From Diplosphaera chodatii (Eukaryota > Chlorophyta > Trebouxiophyceae > Prasiolales > Stichococcaceae), in contig JAALGY010000011.1 of assembly GCA_032358165.1 (NCBI GenBank), positions 1,612,001-1,676,000 on the forward strand: a DNA stretch of 64,000 nucleotides, written 5' to 3'. The notes under the pieces were generated by a model. It was not told the DNA's origin. It saw only the letters and a list, made by a program, of their open reading frames with translations, and searched no databases. Made by a program: the position numbers and the translations under genes. Below are positions 44,481-56,249 of this stretch, piece after piece. Within the stretch, counting starts at the first letter, position 1, and each line of letters begins with the position of its first letter.

Positions 44481-46592
44481 TTACCTGACTGCATGTCGAG
44501 CGTTACCGCCTCTGGCATGGTGGTTAATCCACACTGCTGTTGCACCTGCACAGCAGAAGGTGACACCAAGACCATATTAGAGTCCGCAGCTGAACATGCG
44601 ATGTGTCTGTCTCGTGCATGCCATTTGGTCGCCACTTTTTTATCATAGAACAGGCAGGTGGCACAGGGGGGGTGTGCTCACCATACAGGTCCTCCAGAGA
44701 CTGCGTGTTGCGGTGGTCCTCGCTGTACTGCGACAGGTTCAAGTAGGCACTCGCCGCAGCAGCGCCAGCGCCAGCAGGCACCGAGGGCATGGCCCATGCG
44801 CTGCGGCAGTATGGGCAGGTGACCTGGCCCTGCTTTGCAGCTGCCCACTTCGCGAAGCACTGCGGGGTGAGATCACTACCGTCACCTGGGCACTCCGTCT
44901 GCATGCAGGTGATCAAGCGGCACATGCATGGCAAAATCTTAGCAGGAGAGCACACCTGCTTGTGCAGGTGGTTGCCACATGACTCGCAGGTGGCCACAGC
45001 CCTTTCTGCTGCCGTGGCCCCGCCTGTCAGCTCGTCAAAGCAGATGGCGCATTCTGCGCCCTCCATTGGCCGTGTGGGCGCCTGGCTGCCTGCTGCCTGC
45101 TCGGCGCAGCAACGAGCCGCTGAATGGCGGCAACGCTCACGATTGCACAGGAGAGATGACGCTGGCTGTTGAATGCGAGCTGTCAACCTACTGCGCAACC
45201 ATGCATGCAGCGCACCTCCTGTTCGGCGGGTGCGCCGCCAGAGGCCGCCCGCCAGGCGCGCTGCACCGCGTCGCTGGCGTGCACCTGCATGTCCGCGGTG
45301 CGCTGGCTGCGGGCGCCCGACAGCACCTCCTCCGCCTGCGCATGGCAGTCCAGCGTGACGCACTGGGTGACGGGCCTGTGTCGCTACAGGCAGGCACCCT
45401 AAAATGGATATCAGGGCCTGTACCAAACGCCGGCTAGCCAGCCAGTGCGTGAGCGGCGTACCTCGCCCTTGAGCAGGGCGCGCTGCCAGACGAGGGCGTC
45501 GTCCTGGGCCAGCCTCAGCACCCGCAGCATGATGAACTGCGAACACTCGACTGCCGTCAGTGCCGGGCAGGTGGCAGCCATGCTGCAACTGCCGCCCATG
45601 CAGCAGGACTTCGCTTTGCAGCTTCTCGGCGCACCAGCTGGTGCTTGCAGAGGTTTCCCTTGGCGTGGTCCGGGCAGGAGCACGAGGGGTGACGCCCCAC
45701 TTTGACCGTGTACACGGAGCCTGCAGAGGAGGACGATGTCATGTATTGGCACTGCTTGGTGGTGTGCGACGCTGGTCGTCCACTGATGCATTGCTGCCAG
45801 GCAACATTGCGGCAAAGTTCTGTTCAGGCTCACCTGTTGCACCAAGCACGACAAACTCCTCCACTGGGCCGTCATCGGCGCCCACAGGCGCGACAGTCCT
45901 CCGACTGATCAAGAACAGCCTGTGGCCAGAACCTGCAACACATGTGCCCGGTCTCCTTGAGGGCATGCTTGGACGATGTGTGGGAACAGTCCCCACTGAG
46001 CGTGATCAACCTAAGTATGCTTGCGGTTGAGCATTGATGATACATGTAGGACAGCACACCTGGCATGGCGCGCGCCATGCGCTCCTGCACCTTCTGCGAG
46101 GGCTTTGCTGACCATGGCACAGTGCGCCCGAAAGCGTTCTGCCGCTTCTCCTTTTCCTTCTTTGGCGGCTTCTCCTTCCTGTCTACCTTGTGTCTCTTTG
46201 AACCTGCAAATTTGACCTCTGATGTCTGACCCAGTCAGTCCACGTATTGCATGCAGCTTGATAAGGCGCAGTCAGATACCATGCTGTGCACGCTGTGATG
46301 ACTCACCAGCCGCAGGCTCAGCTGGTTCGTTCGCCTGTGCAGCGCCGGGTCCTGCGCCCTGGCAACCTGCTGTTGCGGCGGACCTCTTCCTCCGCGGCTT
46401 CGCAGCAGGCTTTGCTGGTGCTGCCGCAGCGGCGCCAGGGCCGGCGGTCAAACCTGCATTGTCGTCCTGCGTCAGGTCTAGCACATCGGCCCCGCCATCT
46501 ACAGCGGCTCCAGATGTCAGATGGGCAGATTGTGCAGGTGCATCTAGGGTCAGGTCAATGGTGTGCTGCTGCTGCCTCCCAACTCTGCCCAT
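44481..46592 (-). CDS. SWIM zinc finger plus RING finger protein (ZSWIM2/MEX-like E3 ligase)
   Basis: Probable E3 ubiquitin ligase. Nine exons in phase give about 397 residues. Domain order: a disordered N-terminus with two short acidic LDLTQDD/IDLTLDA motifs like SUMO-interacting or UBL-binding segments; a Lys-rich stretch (HKVDRKEKPPKKEKEKRQN); then FGRTVPWSAKPSQKVQERMA. A SWIM finger follows, YTVKVGRHPSCSCPDHAKGN and LCKHQL (CxC...CxH), then FIMLRVLRLAQDDALVWQRA. The RING is CAICFDE ... CESCGNHLHKQCFAKW ... CPYCRSAW. SWIM followed by RING with the VLRL..DD..WQ linker is the layout of ZSWIM2/MEX. The final exon (44545-44481) is tentative. Confidence 0.82.
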
Positions 46593-46915
46593 TCTGACGT
46601 TTTGATTTGGAAGTGCCTGGTGCAAACACCACGGCGAGTTTGGTCGTTTACAAACTCCGTGCTACCCGAGAAGTCTCTGCATGCACCTCGTCGTCATGTA
46701 AACACAAGGCAAGACAGAATGAACAGGGCTGGCTAATGTAAACAACCTACACACGTGCATGATGCAGATGGTGCATGCTGACAGTAAACATCCCCACGAT
46801 CACTCCAGTCCATTGCTCATCGTCGACAGCATGTCCCTAGTGTTCATCGTCGCTGGTGCAACAGCATAGTTTCACGCTCGGAACCCAGAAGAACATCCGC
46901 TGCGCAGACCGTCAT
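46593..46915. other. Divergent intergenic region, SWIM-RING / ORC5
   Basis: About 320 bp between two start codons; likely shared promoter region. No gene seen. Confidence 0.45.
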
Positions 46916-49234
46916 ATGGTGCATCACCCTGCAATGGAGCAGCGGGCAGACGCTGGTCCTGCGCCATCGGCGGCAGGCGTACCCGAGCAGCTGCTGGAGC
47001 AGTGGCCAGGTCGAGAACAGCAGCTCTCATACTTGTGGACGCACCTCTCAGTGCGCACGGCGCGGAGGCCTCTGCTGATGTATGGCGGCGCAGCGATGGG
47101 CAAGACCGCAATGGTTAGGTGCGCCCTGCCATACCGCTTGAAGCTGCCACGGAACGTATGCAGTGTAGCGGCAGTCACGCTTGGTGCATGGGCGACTCGA
47201 GAAGATATATATGTATGCTTAGGCATTTGTGGTCTCACAGGAACTTGCTGCAGGTGAAGCAACATCTGCATGCGTATATCAATGCCATGGAGACTACCAA
47301 GCCAAAGGCGATAACGCGCTCCATTCTGGACCAGCTTAAGGTGCACGCAGCTTCTGCTCTGAGGTACATGATCACGAGTCTCGCTGAGGGGATATATTCT
47401 CGAGCAGCGACTTCATCACATGTGCAGGGTAGAGTGAGGCAGCGGGTCAATGGCTATGCAGCCGAGACACGCTGCGAGGGACTGGACGCCTTCCCGCCCG
47501 CTCTCGAAGGTGCGAAGCGGGTGCACACGGCCCCAGCACATCTGTGACTCCACCTGATGCCACATTCGCATGCAAACATGCTGGCCATCTGCCTTGACAT
47601 GCATTGCAGGGCTGGTCCCGCAGACTGGCGCAATGGCTTGCGTGGTGATCGATGCCGCGGAGCAGCTGCCTGCAGCGCTGGTGGCGTCGCTGCTCACCTG
47701 CAGCTCCGCCAACGTGGCGTGGATACTGATCAGCCAGCAGGCGCCGGGTGTTGGCACCTTCCAGTCCGGCGTGCGGGAGATGCCGGCCCTGGACATCCTT
47801 TCATTCGACAGCTATGCGGCGTCAGATCTCACCAAGGTGGTACAACTCGTCTGAGTGCGGAGCCTGCTGTTATGCTGCTTGCAGATGGAGTTGTGGTCTG
47901 CCTGTGCTGGCGCTTGCAACTGCCACGGGGTTTTGAACCGTGCAGGTGCTGTCGCCGTGGCAGCCCAAGGGTGACGCAGACCCGCAGCTGTTGGGCAACC
48001 AGCTGCAGTCGATGCAGCGCGCCACCCGCAGCTGCGAAGACATGCAGCTGGTGCTGCGGCACACAGAAGCACACCGCGTGCGCAGGCGGGCCGCTGAAGC
48101 AGGCAACGCTGCAGATGGCCAGCAGCACGCCTCGGACCCCGGCTCCTGCCGTCCACCCCTCGTCCCTCAACACCATGCGGCAGCAGCCCGCCGCACGCCC
48201 TTCCCGCCTGGCGCCACCCTAAAATGCACCGGCGGCCTCCGCGGCATACTGGCGCGATATGGCCTGCGCAGCCGCAGCGCAGAGCGGCGGGTTCGTCCAG
48301 TGACAATGGGCCACCCTACAGAGGCCTACACATCAGGGATGGAAAATCCCTCTGACCTTGATGATGGCACCGAAGCAGGGTGCGCTTCCAGCCGGCACCC
48401 ACAGCAAGTGTCAGCAGCCGATCTTGGGTGCGCTGAAGTATCTGAGGCTTATATACAGCATGTGCTCATCTGCTCCCAACTTCAACTGTAACCCGCAGGC
48501 TACAGCTGCCGCGCTTTGCCTACATGCTGCTGGTTGCGGCATATGTGGCATCTCGCACCAAGGAGCAGGAAAACCGGCAGGTGTGCGACCCACGCGCTCG
48601 CAAGCGGCGGCGCAGGGGCCAGCTCGCCCACGACAAGCAGGTCAGAGCCGCTATCAGACATGGACAATTTTGAGCAGGTCTGTCTGCGAGGTTATAGAGT
48701 GTGGCGTAAGGAGGAAAGAGAGCATTCAGGGCAAGCAGTTGGCCATGGCTCAACTTGAATATGGTCATGCCTTTTCTTTGCATGCTGCAGATTGACGAAG
48801 CGCATTTGACAAAGCTCAAGGGCCGGCACTCCTTCGGCCTGGAGCGGCTGCTGGCCCTCTTCTGGAGCCTGGCTGAGGAGCACACTGGGCTTGCATCTGG
48901 CGAACGGGGTCATGTGCCGGGCGGCTCAGCAGCGCAAGATGAGCTGCAGAGCGCGCAGGTCCTGGGGAATGTGGCGTCGCTGGTGTCCATGCGTCTGCTG
49001 TCGCAGGTGCGCCTGTAGTCCGCCCTGCTTGCTGTGAGGCGGTGTGACATGTATGAGCCTTGACCACCAAGCAAACATGACAGACTCGCAACAGGTGCCG
49101 AAGCCATGTTGTTACTGTGGCAGGGTCCCGGCGATATGCTGCGTGGTGCCAAGTACACGTGCAGTGTGCCAGACGCCCTGGCACGAGACATGGCCCAGCG
49201 CATAGGCCTGAACCTGCAGCAGTATGTGCAGTGA
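46916..49234 (+). CDS. ORC5: Origin recognition complex subunit 5
   Basis: AAA+ subunit of the replication-origin complex. The N-terminus has WPGREQQLSYLWTHLS, then Walker A LLMYGGAAMGKTAM (residues ~57-64). Further exons give HAYINAMETTKPKAITRSIL, TRCEGLDAFPPALEGL, Walker B region GAMACVVIDAAEQLPAALVA and ANVAWILISQQAPG. The C-terminus has LQLPRFAYMLLVAAYVASRT, as in ORC5 (ELPYYSKFILIAAYLAS), then GRHSFGLERLLALFWSLAEE and a closing domain GAKYTCSVPDALARDMAQRI. WPGR and the LP..AAYVAS motif choose ORC5 over ORC4. A second in-frame Met is at 46934. Exon edges between 47100 and 48500 are not all resolved. The stop is 284 bp from the PreP start, with no TGTAA between. Confidence 0.85.
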
Positions 49235-49518
49235 GCAATCTGCGCACAAATGGGACGCCACCAATTGTGTAGAAACACGACATCCCACCCTGCATCAAAC
49301 CCGGCAACCGTGGCTGATTAGCAAGACGATGGTTGCGTGTCTGTTGCTTGCACACAGCGACGATCGCACAAAGCAAAGGTTGCCGGGCTGAACATCACCT
49401 TTAGCTTCAAGCTTGCCTGCCTGCAGCTTTGCTCAAAGTCATAAGAGGCAGTTGAGAACATCGTGTGCAGTAGACATCCAGAAAGCGCGTTTGGCAGGGC
49501 ATCAGGAGCAACGTGTTC

Positions 49519-52500
49519 ATGTTGCTGGCACTGCGGGCCAGGGCCCTAGCACCGCTGCTCAGAACAACGCATTCAGCTTGCACTCGGTGCCAGCATGTCG
49601 CAGCGAAGGTACAGACAGCATTGAGCATGGACTGCCGCTATGGACATGCATGCTGTGCTCCTGTAGGGTCTCCGCCTCACTGGCTGCAGCGCCTTGCACT
49701 GCAGGTCTCGGTCCTGCGAACCCAAAGGCGGCCTCTGTCAGGACAGCCGCTGAGGCAGAGCGCATCAGCTGCGCCGCGGCTGCAGCAGTCACGTGAGGAA
49801 GTGGTCTGTGCAGCGCTGCACAACTGAGGGCCTACTTGTGCAAGTGCATGCGTCGGCTTGCTTCGGGCTCATGCGATGGTGACTCCTGGGTTGCAGGCTG
49901 GGGACGCACATGCCCCCAGATCCAGGCAGTGGCTGCGGCTCCCGCGCCGGTGGTGGAGCAACAGTCTTATGAGGCGCCCAAGTCGCTGCACGGCTTTGAG
50001 CTCGTGCGCGACCAGTTTGTGGCAGAGTACGACTCTCGTGTCTTGACATACAGGCACGAGAAGACAGGTGGGCATGTTTTCCGAGCAATGCCTTTCGAAC
50101 GTGTACCACTTGGGGCAACACATGATAGGGCAGTGTCTTGTGTGGCAAGCGTGAAACCATGCTTGGACGTGCAGGCTGCCAGGTCATGTCGCTCGTCAAC
50201 AGTGACGAGAACAAGACATTTGGTGTTGTGCTGCGGACGCCTGTGGAGAACAGCAAAGGCATCCCGCACATTCTGGAGCACTCGGTTCTCTGCGGCTCCC
50301 GAAAGTATCCAATCAAGGAGCCCTTCGTGGAGCTCATGAAGGTATGCACTGAAGGCGGTAGCTCAACTGCTGTACATCAAGTATGTGACTGGCAGCCGCA
50401 GCACAGGTCATCAAGGGTCAGTCTGCTCTGGAGCCATGTTGGATCCATGGGGCAGGAATGGTGCATCATCAACCTTGTGCTGATGCTGCTGTGCGCAGGG
50501 GTCGCTGAACACCTTCTTGAACGCATTCACATACCCGGACCGGACATGCTACCCTGTTGCTTCGTGCAACCAGCAGGTGGGTCATTGAACAATCTGTGTG
50601 TCAAGCCTGTGTGGTACATGCAGTCACTGCTGCAATGTGAGTGTATGTTGGGCATCATAGCTGCAATGCAAGTGTACTCACAGGACTTCTACAACCTGGT
50701 GGATGTGTACCTGGATGCGGTATTTCACCCGAACTGTGTGCGCGACCCGAAGACATTTGCGCAAGAGGGGTGGCACTACGAGCTGGAGTCACCAGAGGCA
50801 AGTGTCCGCATGTGGGACACTGTTTTTGCAGATGCTGGCCCAACTCAATATATGTTGACCTGACGGTCATGCGTGCGTCATGTTCACAGGAGCCCATTGT
50901 ATACAAGGGCGTGGTGTTCAACGAGATGAAGGGCGTGTACTCACAGCCAGACAGCATGAACGGCACCATCACGCAGCAGGCGCTGTTCCCTGACAACTCC
51001 TACGCTGTCGACAGCGGTGGCAACCCCTCTGTCATCCCAGACTTGACGTTCGAGGAGTTCAGGGTGCGTGTTTGTACCTTGCCGACTTGCAACTGTTGGG
51101 TGCTCAGCCGCATGTTTGCAGCATTGTAGGAGGTGTCATTGCCAGTGCAGGACTTCCATGCCCGGTATTACCACCCAAGCAACGCACGCATCTGGTTCTA
51201 TGGGAACGACCCCCCAGAGGAGCGGCTGCGGATTCTGTCCACCTTCCTGGATGAGTTTGAGGCCCGTGAGGTAGCCGGGCCGTCGTTCAACATCTAGGTT
51301 ATCACCCTTGTGCTTGGGTGGCACTTGACGGTCATGGAGATGCTGGTGCTCGGTCTGAGTCAGGTGTTGCGCAGGTGGACTCTCACGTGGAGCGGCAGCC
51401 GCTGTTCAACGAGCCGCGCAGGGTGCAGGACCGCTATGCAGCGGGCGAGGACAGCGGCGACGACGCCGGCAAGGTGCCCGCCTGCGCACTGCACCCGCGT
51501 CTGCTGCCTGTGCCATCGCTGACTGCAGTCCGAATGTGTGGCGGCGGCGCTGCGTGTGGTGTGCAAGCAGATGGCATTGAGCAAGCCTGACCATCGTAGG
51601 CGTTTGTCAGCCTCAACTGGGTGCTGGCGGAGGAGCCGCTGGACCTGGAGACGGAGCTGGCCCTCGACTTCCTCGACTACCTGCTGGTGTGAACTCATAA
51701 AGTAGTCATCATCACTTGCACCTCCTTGGACACACCAACATGTCCTCGTAGTCCGTATTGCACTCCGCGCAGAGGTTGATGTGGACAACGCCCGACGCAT
51801 TGCCCGGGTCGGCAGGTGGGCACGAGCGCGGCGCCGCTGCGCAAGGAGCTGATGGACAGCGGGCTGGGGGAGGCGCTGGTGGGCGGCGGCCTGCAGGGCG
51901 ACCTGCGCCAGCCCGTGTTCTCCATCGGCCTCAAGGGCGCCGCGCCCGAGAACTTCCAGCAGGTGGGGCGGCGCCGCGGTGGGACACCCAGTGTCCAGGC
52001 GCTTGCGAGTGCATGCCATTCAGCCAGGATGCACAGGGAGAGCAGCCCAGCGGGTCCTTCTGGTCGATGTTGGTCCTGTTTCATAAGTGCTTCTGTGGTG
52101 ACAATGAGGATGATGACACTTGATGGTGGCAACCGTGTGCACCTCAATGGCACAGGTGGAGGAGCTGATCACAAGCACACTGGAGAAGCTGGCTGCGACA
52201 GGTTTCAGCAGCACTGCCATCGAAGCAGCGCTGAACACGACAGAGTTCCACCTGCGGGAGAACAACACAGGCCGCTTCCCCCGTGGTCTGTCGCTCATGC
52301 TGCGCGCCATGGGCAACTGGATATACGACAAAGACCCGTACGAGGCGCTGCAGTGGACGCAGGCGCTGGACAACTTCAAGGTGTAACACAGTTCTGCGTG
52401 CCCGTGTTCCGGCAGGCTGTGGGGCAGCATCTTACAGCAGCATCACCACATTGCATGCTGCTGTGCAGACTGCTGCACTATATTGGTCGCAAGGCTCTAC

Positions 52501-55500
52501 ATTTGCCCATCCATACGCAGGCCCGGGTTTCGTCTGGCGAGGACATCTTTGGCCCACTCATCAACAAGTTCCTGCTGTCCAACCAACACAAGGTGTCGCT
52601 AGCACAGCGCCACGCTGGCAACTGCTGATTGCTGCACTGAGTGTGTTGATACTGACCCAGGCCGGATGATGGCAGCAGGACGCCGCGTAGCTGGTGAAAG
52701 GCCACTTTGTGTTGCTCCAGGTGACGGTGGAGCTGCTGCCAGACACGGAGCTGGGAGCCCTGGTGGAGCGGCGTGAGAAGGACCGCCTTGCCTCCGCAAA
52801 GGCAGACATGACGCCTGAGCAAATTGAGGCAGTCATCCGTGAGACTGAGGAGCTGAAGCTGCGCCAGGTGCAGGCCAGCTGGCATTGAAATTTTTCACAT
52901 GATCGTAAAAATTGAGACACTGGGTAACAAGTGCTTCTGTTGTACATACCGTGTGCTTGTGGACCGCTTGTGCCAGCTCATAGGAGCGTGGGGTTTGCTG
53001 ACCGTGGTCTCTCCTCATTGTACAACAGGAGACACCAGATCCGCCAGAGGCGCTCAACTGCATCCCCAGCCTGCAGCTGGCAGACATCCCGAAGGAGATT
53101 GCCCCCGTCCCCACAGACATCGCCCACGAGCATGTGCGTCAAGTGCAATACATGAATACGGTGCTTGCAAGCTCCGTCCCAACTGCTCCTGCTTTGGCAT
53201 GGTTGCGCACCAGCGGCTGCATTCACTGTGTGCTGATGCATACCTCTGGTGCTTGCAGGATGTGAAGCTGCTGCGGCATGACCTCTTCACAAATGACGTG
53301 CTGTACCTGGAGCTGGCACTGGACCTGCGGCCACTGCCGCCGCACCTGCTGCCGCTGCTCCCCCTGTTCTGCAGGTGTGCTGGCTGCCCTGTTACATCAT
53401 CCCTAATGTACATCTTGCCTAAGCACTGATGGTCGATTGTGATCACAATGCAGCAACAAGTCCTGCAGAGTCCTGCATGTGTACTGCAGACGCCCATCAC
53501 ATCACACTGCTGTAGACTTTGATCCTTGATTGGCTTTTGCAGGGCTCTGACACAGATGGGTACCGAGAAGGAGAGCTTCATCGAACTGACAGAGCGCATT
53601 GGCCGCAAGACTGGCGGTCTGTCGGTGTACCCCTTCACAAGCAGCGTCCAGGGCAGCCCCGAGCCCATTGCCTTCCTCATGGTGGGTGTCGACCACGCTC
53701 TTTCTGGTCATGTGTCACTAGATGTATGAGCTGGGTATACTGTCTGGTGGGCACCCCGACGCCGTGGCCCATCTGCAAGTCCGACTCACTACCACGAGCC
53801 ATTCTACATTGGCCAGGTGCGCGGGAAGGCGATGGCGGACAAGGCGGGCGACCTGCTGGAGTTGTTCCACGATGTGCTGTTGACGGCGCGGCTGGACGAC
53901 AAGGCGCGCTTCCGGCAGGTGTGGGCGCTAGTGCTGCCACAGCACTCTGGCTGCTGGCTGCGGGTGCTCTTCTCCTGCTGTTATCTTGCGTGACGTTGAC
54001 AACACATCTTGCTGTTGTAGATGGTGCTGGAGACGCGGTCAGCGCTGGAAAGCGGCGTCGTCGGCAGCGGCCACAGCTTTGCGGCCACACGTCTGGATGC
54101 GCAGCGCTCTGTCGCAGGCTGGGTGGCCGAGCAGACCGGCGGCCTGTCGTACCTGGACTCCATACGCCAGCTGGCCAAGCGGGTGGATGCTGACTGGGAG
54201 GGTGTGCAGGCGGACCTGCAATCCATCAGGTACCGTGCCAGACTGCTGAGGTGCATGCTGCTGGCTCAGATAGCTGATCATGCTGGGATTGCAGCTCAGA
54301 TAGCTGATTATGCTGGGATGCTGGTCTCCTGATGCTGAGCTAGTCGCTCCTCATCTCGCACCCAGGATGTCTCCCAACCACCCTCATCTAAATTACCACA
54401 GGACAGCCCTGCTGCAGCGGCGCGGCGCCATCATCAACATGACGGGTGATGAGGCGGCGCTGTCGGCAGCCAGCAGCCCCATCAGCAGCTTCCTGTCTGC
54501 CTTGCCAGCAACTGCAGCCAGCAAGGCCGACTGGGCCGGCTGCCTGCCGGCCATCAACGAAGCGCTCACAGTGCCCACGCAGGTAAGTCATGGTGTGGTT
54601 CTGCAGCTCAGGTGCTCTTCAGCCTTCAGTATGTTGTCTGCCTGCGGCCTGCTCAGTCTGATGTGCATGTGCATGAGCAGGTGAACTACGTGGGCAAGGC
54701 AGCCAACTTGTACGAGGACGCAGGGTACAAGCTGCAGGGCTCCTCGTACGTCATCAACAAGCTGCTTGGCACCACGTGGCTCTGGGACCGTGTCCGTGTG
54801 GTGCGCCTCGGTTGTTGTGGCACTGTGGCTTCGGCGATCTGGTCCTTTGATTGTTCGGGCGATGACGTGGATGATAGTCTGCATGCGGCAGCACGACGCA
54901 GTGTTCTGGTCAATGCCAGCTAAACACACAGTATGTCAATGTGACGATGGCCTGTTCGACAGGTGGGCGGTGCGTATGGCGGCTTTTCTGATTTCGATTC
55001 ACACTCTGGCATGTACACATACCTCTCATACCGAGACCCCAATGTGCTGAAGACGGTCGAGTCGTACGACGGCACACCTGACTTCCTGCGCAACTTGGAA
55101 CTGGACAGCGACTCGCTGACCAAGGCCATCATTGGCACAATCGGCGATATCGACTCGTATCAGCTCCCTGATTCCAAGGTGCGGATGCCCTCGACATTGT
55201 GTTGTGGCCAGTCCTTGCCTTCACTGCGTCTTTAAAGCTACTGCAGGACGTTGAAGATGAAGATGTTGAGCTCAGGCCTAGTCTGCAAATCTGATGTTGC
55301 AGGGCTACACAGCATTCATGCGGCACGTGCTCAATGTCACTGATGAGGAGCGGCAGCAGCGGCGGGAGCAGGTCCTCGGCACCACGCTCAAGGACTTCAG
55401 GTGCCCTACCGACCTTGTGCTTGACCGTGTGCCATGCAAGGACTGGTGCTGCCGCAAGTGTGCACGGACGACTGCAGTGTGCCTTTTTTACATGGTAGGC

Positions 55501-55679
55501 GACGCCGTGCCTGTGACACCGCTCATGCATGCTCCCGCTGCAGGGCATTTGCGGATGTGTTGGACTCGGTGCGCGGCCCCAGCGGGAAGGTGGTGGCGGT
55601 GACCAGCCCCGAGCGTGCCGCGGCCATCAATGAAACGGAGCAGCCGGGATTCTTTGACAAGGTCACGAAGGTGTTTTAG
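49519..55679 (+). CDS. PREP: Presequence protease PreP (M16C), organellar
   Basis: Zinc oligopeptidase that degrades cleaved presequences and other short peptides in mitochondria and plastids. Twenty-four exons in phase give about 1066 residues. The N-terminus (MLLALRARALAPLLRTTHSA and on) is Arg/Ser/Ala-rich, fit for organelle import. Catalytic part: inverted zinc motif HILEH in GIPHILEHSVLCGSRKYPIK, SLNTFLNAFTYPDRTCYPVA, DFYNLVDVYLDAVFHP, and YKGVVFNEMKGVYSQPDSMN with the distal Glu. Later blocks: YYHPSNARIWFYGNDPPEER, FHLRENNTGRFPRGLSLMLR, ETPDPPEALNCIPSLQLADI, IGRKTGGLSVYPFTSSV, VPTQVNYVGKAANLYEDAGY, GGAYGGFSDFDSHSGMYTYL and IIGTIGDIDSYQLPDSKGYT. The exon ending 50797 is followed by a GC donor. 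TGTAA at 55851 may end the mRNA. Confidence 0.96.
54264..54323. repeat. 30-bp tandem duplication in a PreP intron
   Basis: GCTCAGATAGCTGAT(C/T)ATGC and following bases occur at 54264 and again at 54294 with few changes, between the exons ending ~54229 and starting ~54402. Confidence 0.88.
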
Positions 55680-56249
55680 CCGCTGAAGGGGTGACATTGG
55701 TTTCTTCCAGCTCGCGCAGCAGCTTGACCTTGCAATGTCAAATGCTCTGATCAGCAGCCCAGACACCTGCAATTGTTGCCTGTGAGCTCTGCGTGAGTGG
55801 TGACACGTGTTGTTGGACACACGTCGAATTTGATCAAAACTGTAACCAGCCTTGTGCATCCAGTGATCCAGTAACCTGCTATCGTATCCATGTGATCGAG
55901 CCTCCCGACTGGAAGGGTGGCAGAGTTGAGTGGGACCTTGGGTAGCGACACCGCCCACCCTGTAATGGCGCCAGGGAGCAGTATCGGGCAAGCAGTTCGC
56001 ACTTGCAGCAGCGATGCATACATCCGTCGTTGATCTCATGCTCATGTTCATGCACGGCTCTATGCATGGTCACCGTTTTTTGGATGCGGAGACCATCGAC
56101 AACCTATTGCCCACCAGCACCTAGCTCGAGTTCGAGGGAAGCTGTACGCGAGTCGCGCCACGCATGTTGCGCGCTCGACATCGCAGATCATGCATCGGCA
56201 TGACCTCACCTGATTAACGGGGTTCGTACAGCTCGACAGCGGCGAGCCG
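55680..56249. other. Intergenic, PreP to glutamine-rich gene
   Basis: No gene recognised. A short plus-strand open frame (56067-56203) upstream of the next start may be a uORF. Confidence 0.4.

Noticed and set aside
46916..49234. ORC4 or another AAA+ ATPase instead of ORC5
   Set aside because: The WPGR start and the LPRFAYMLLVAAYVAS segment fit ORC5 specifically.
49235..49518. ORC5-PreP as a second dicistronic pair
   Set aside because: The gap is 284 bp and lack of TGTAA is weak evidence, since several clear single genes here also lack it.
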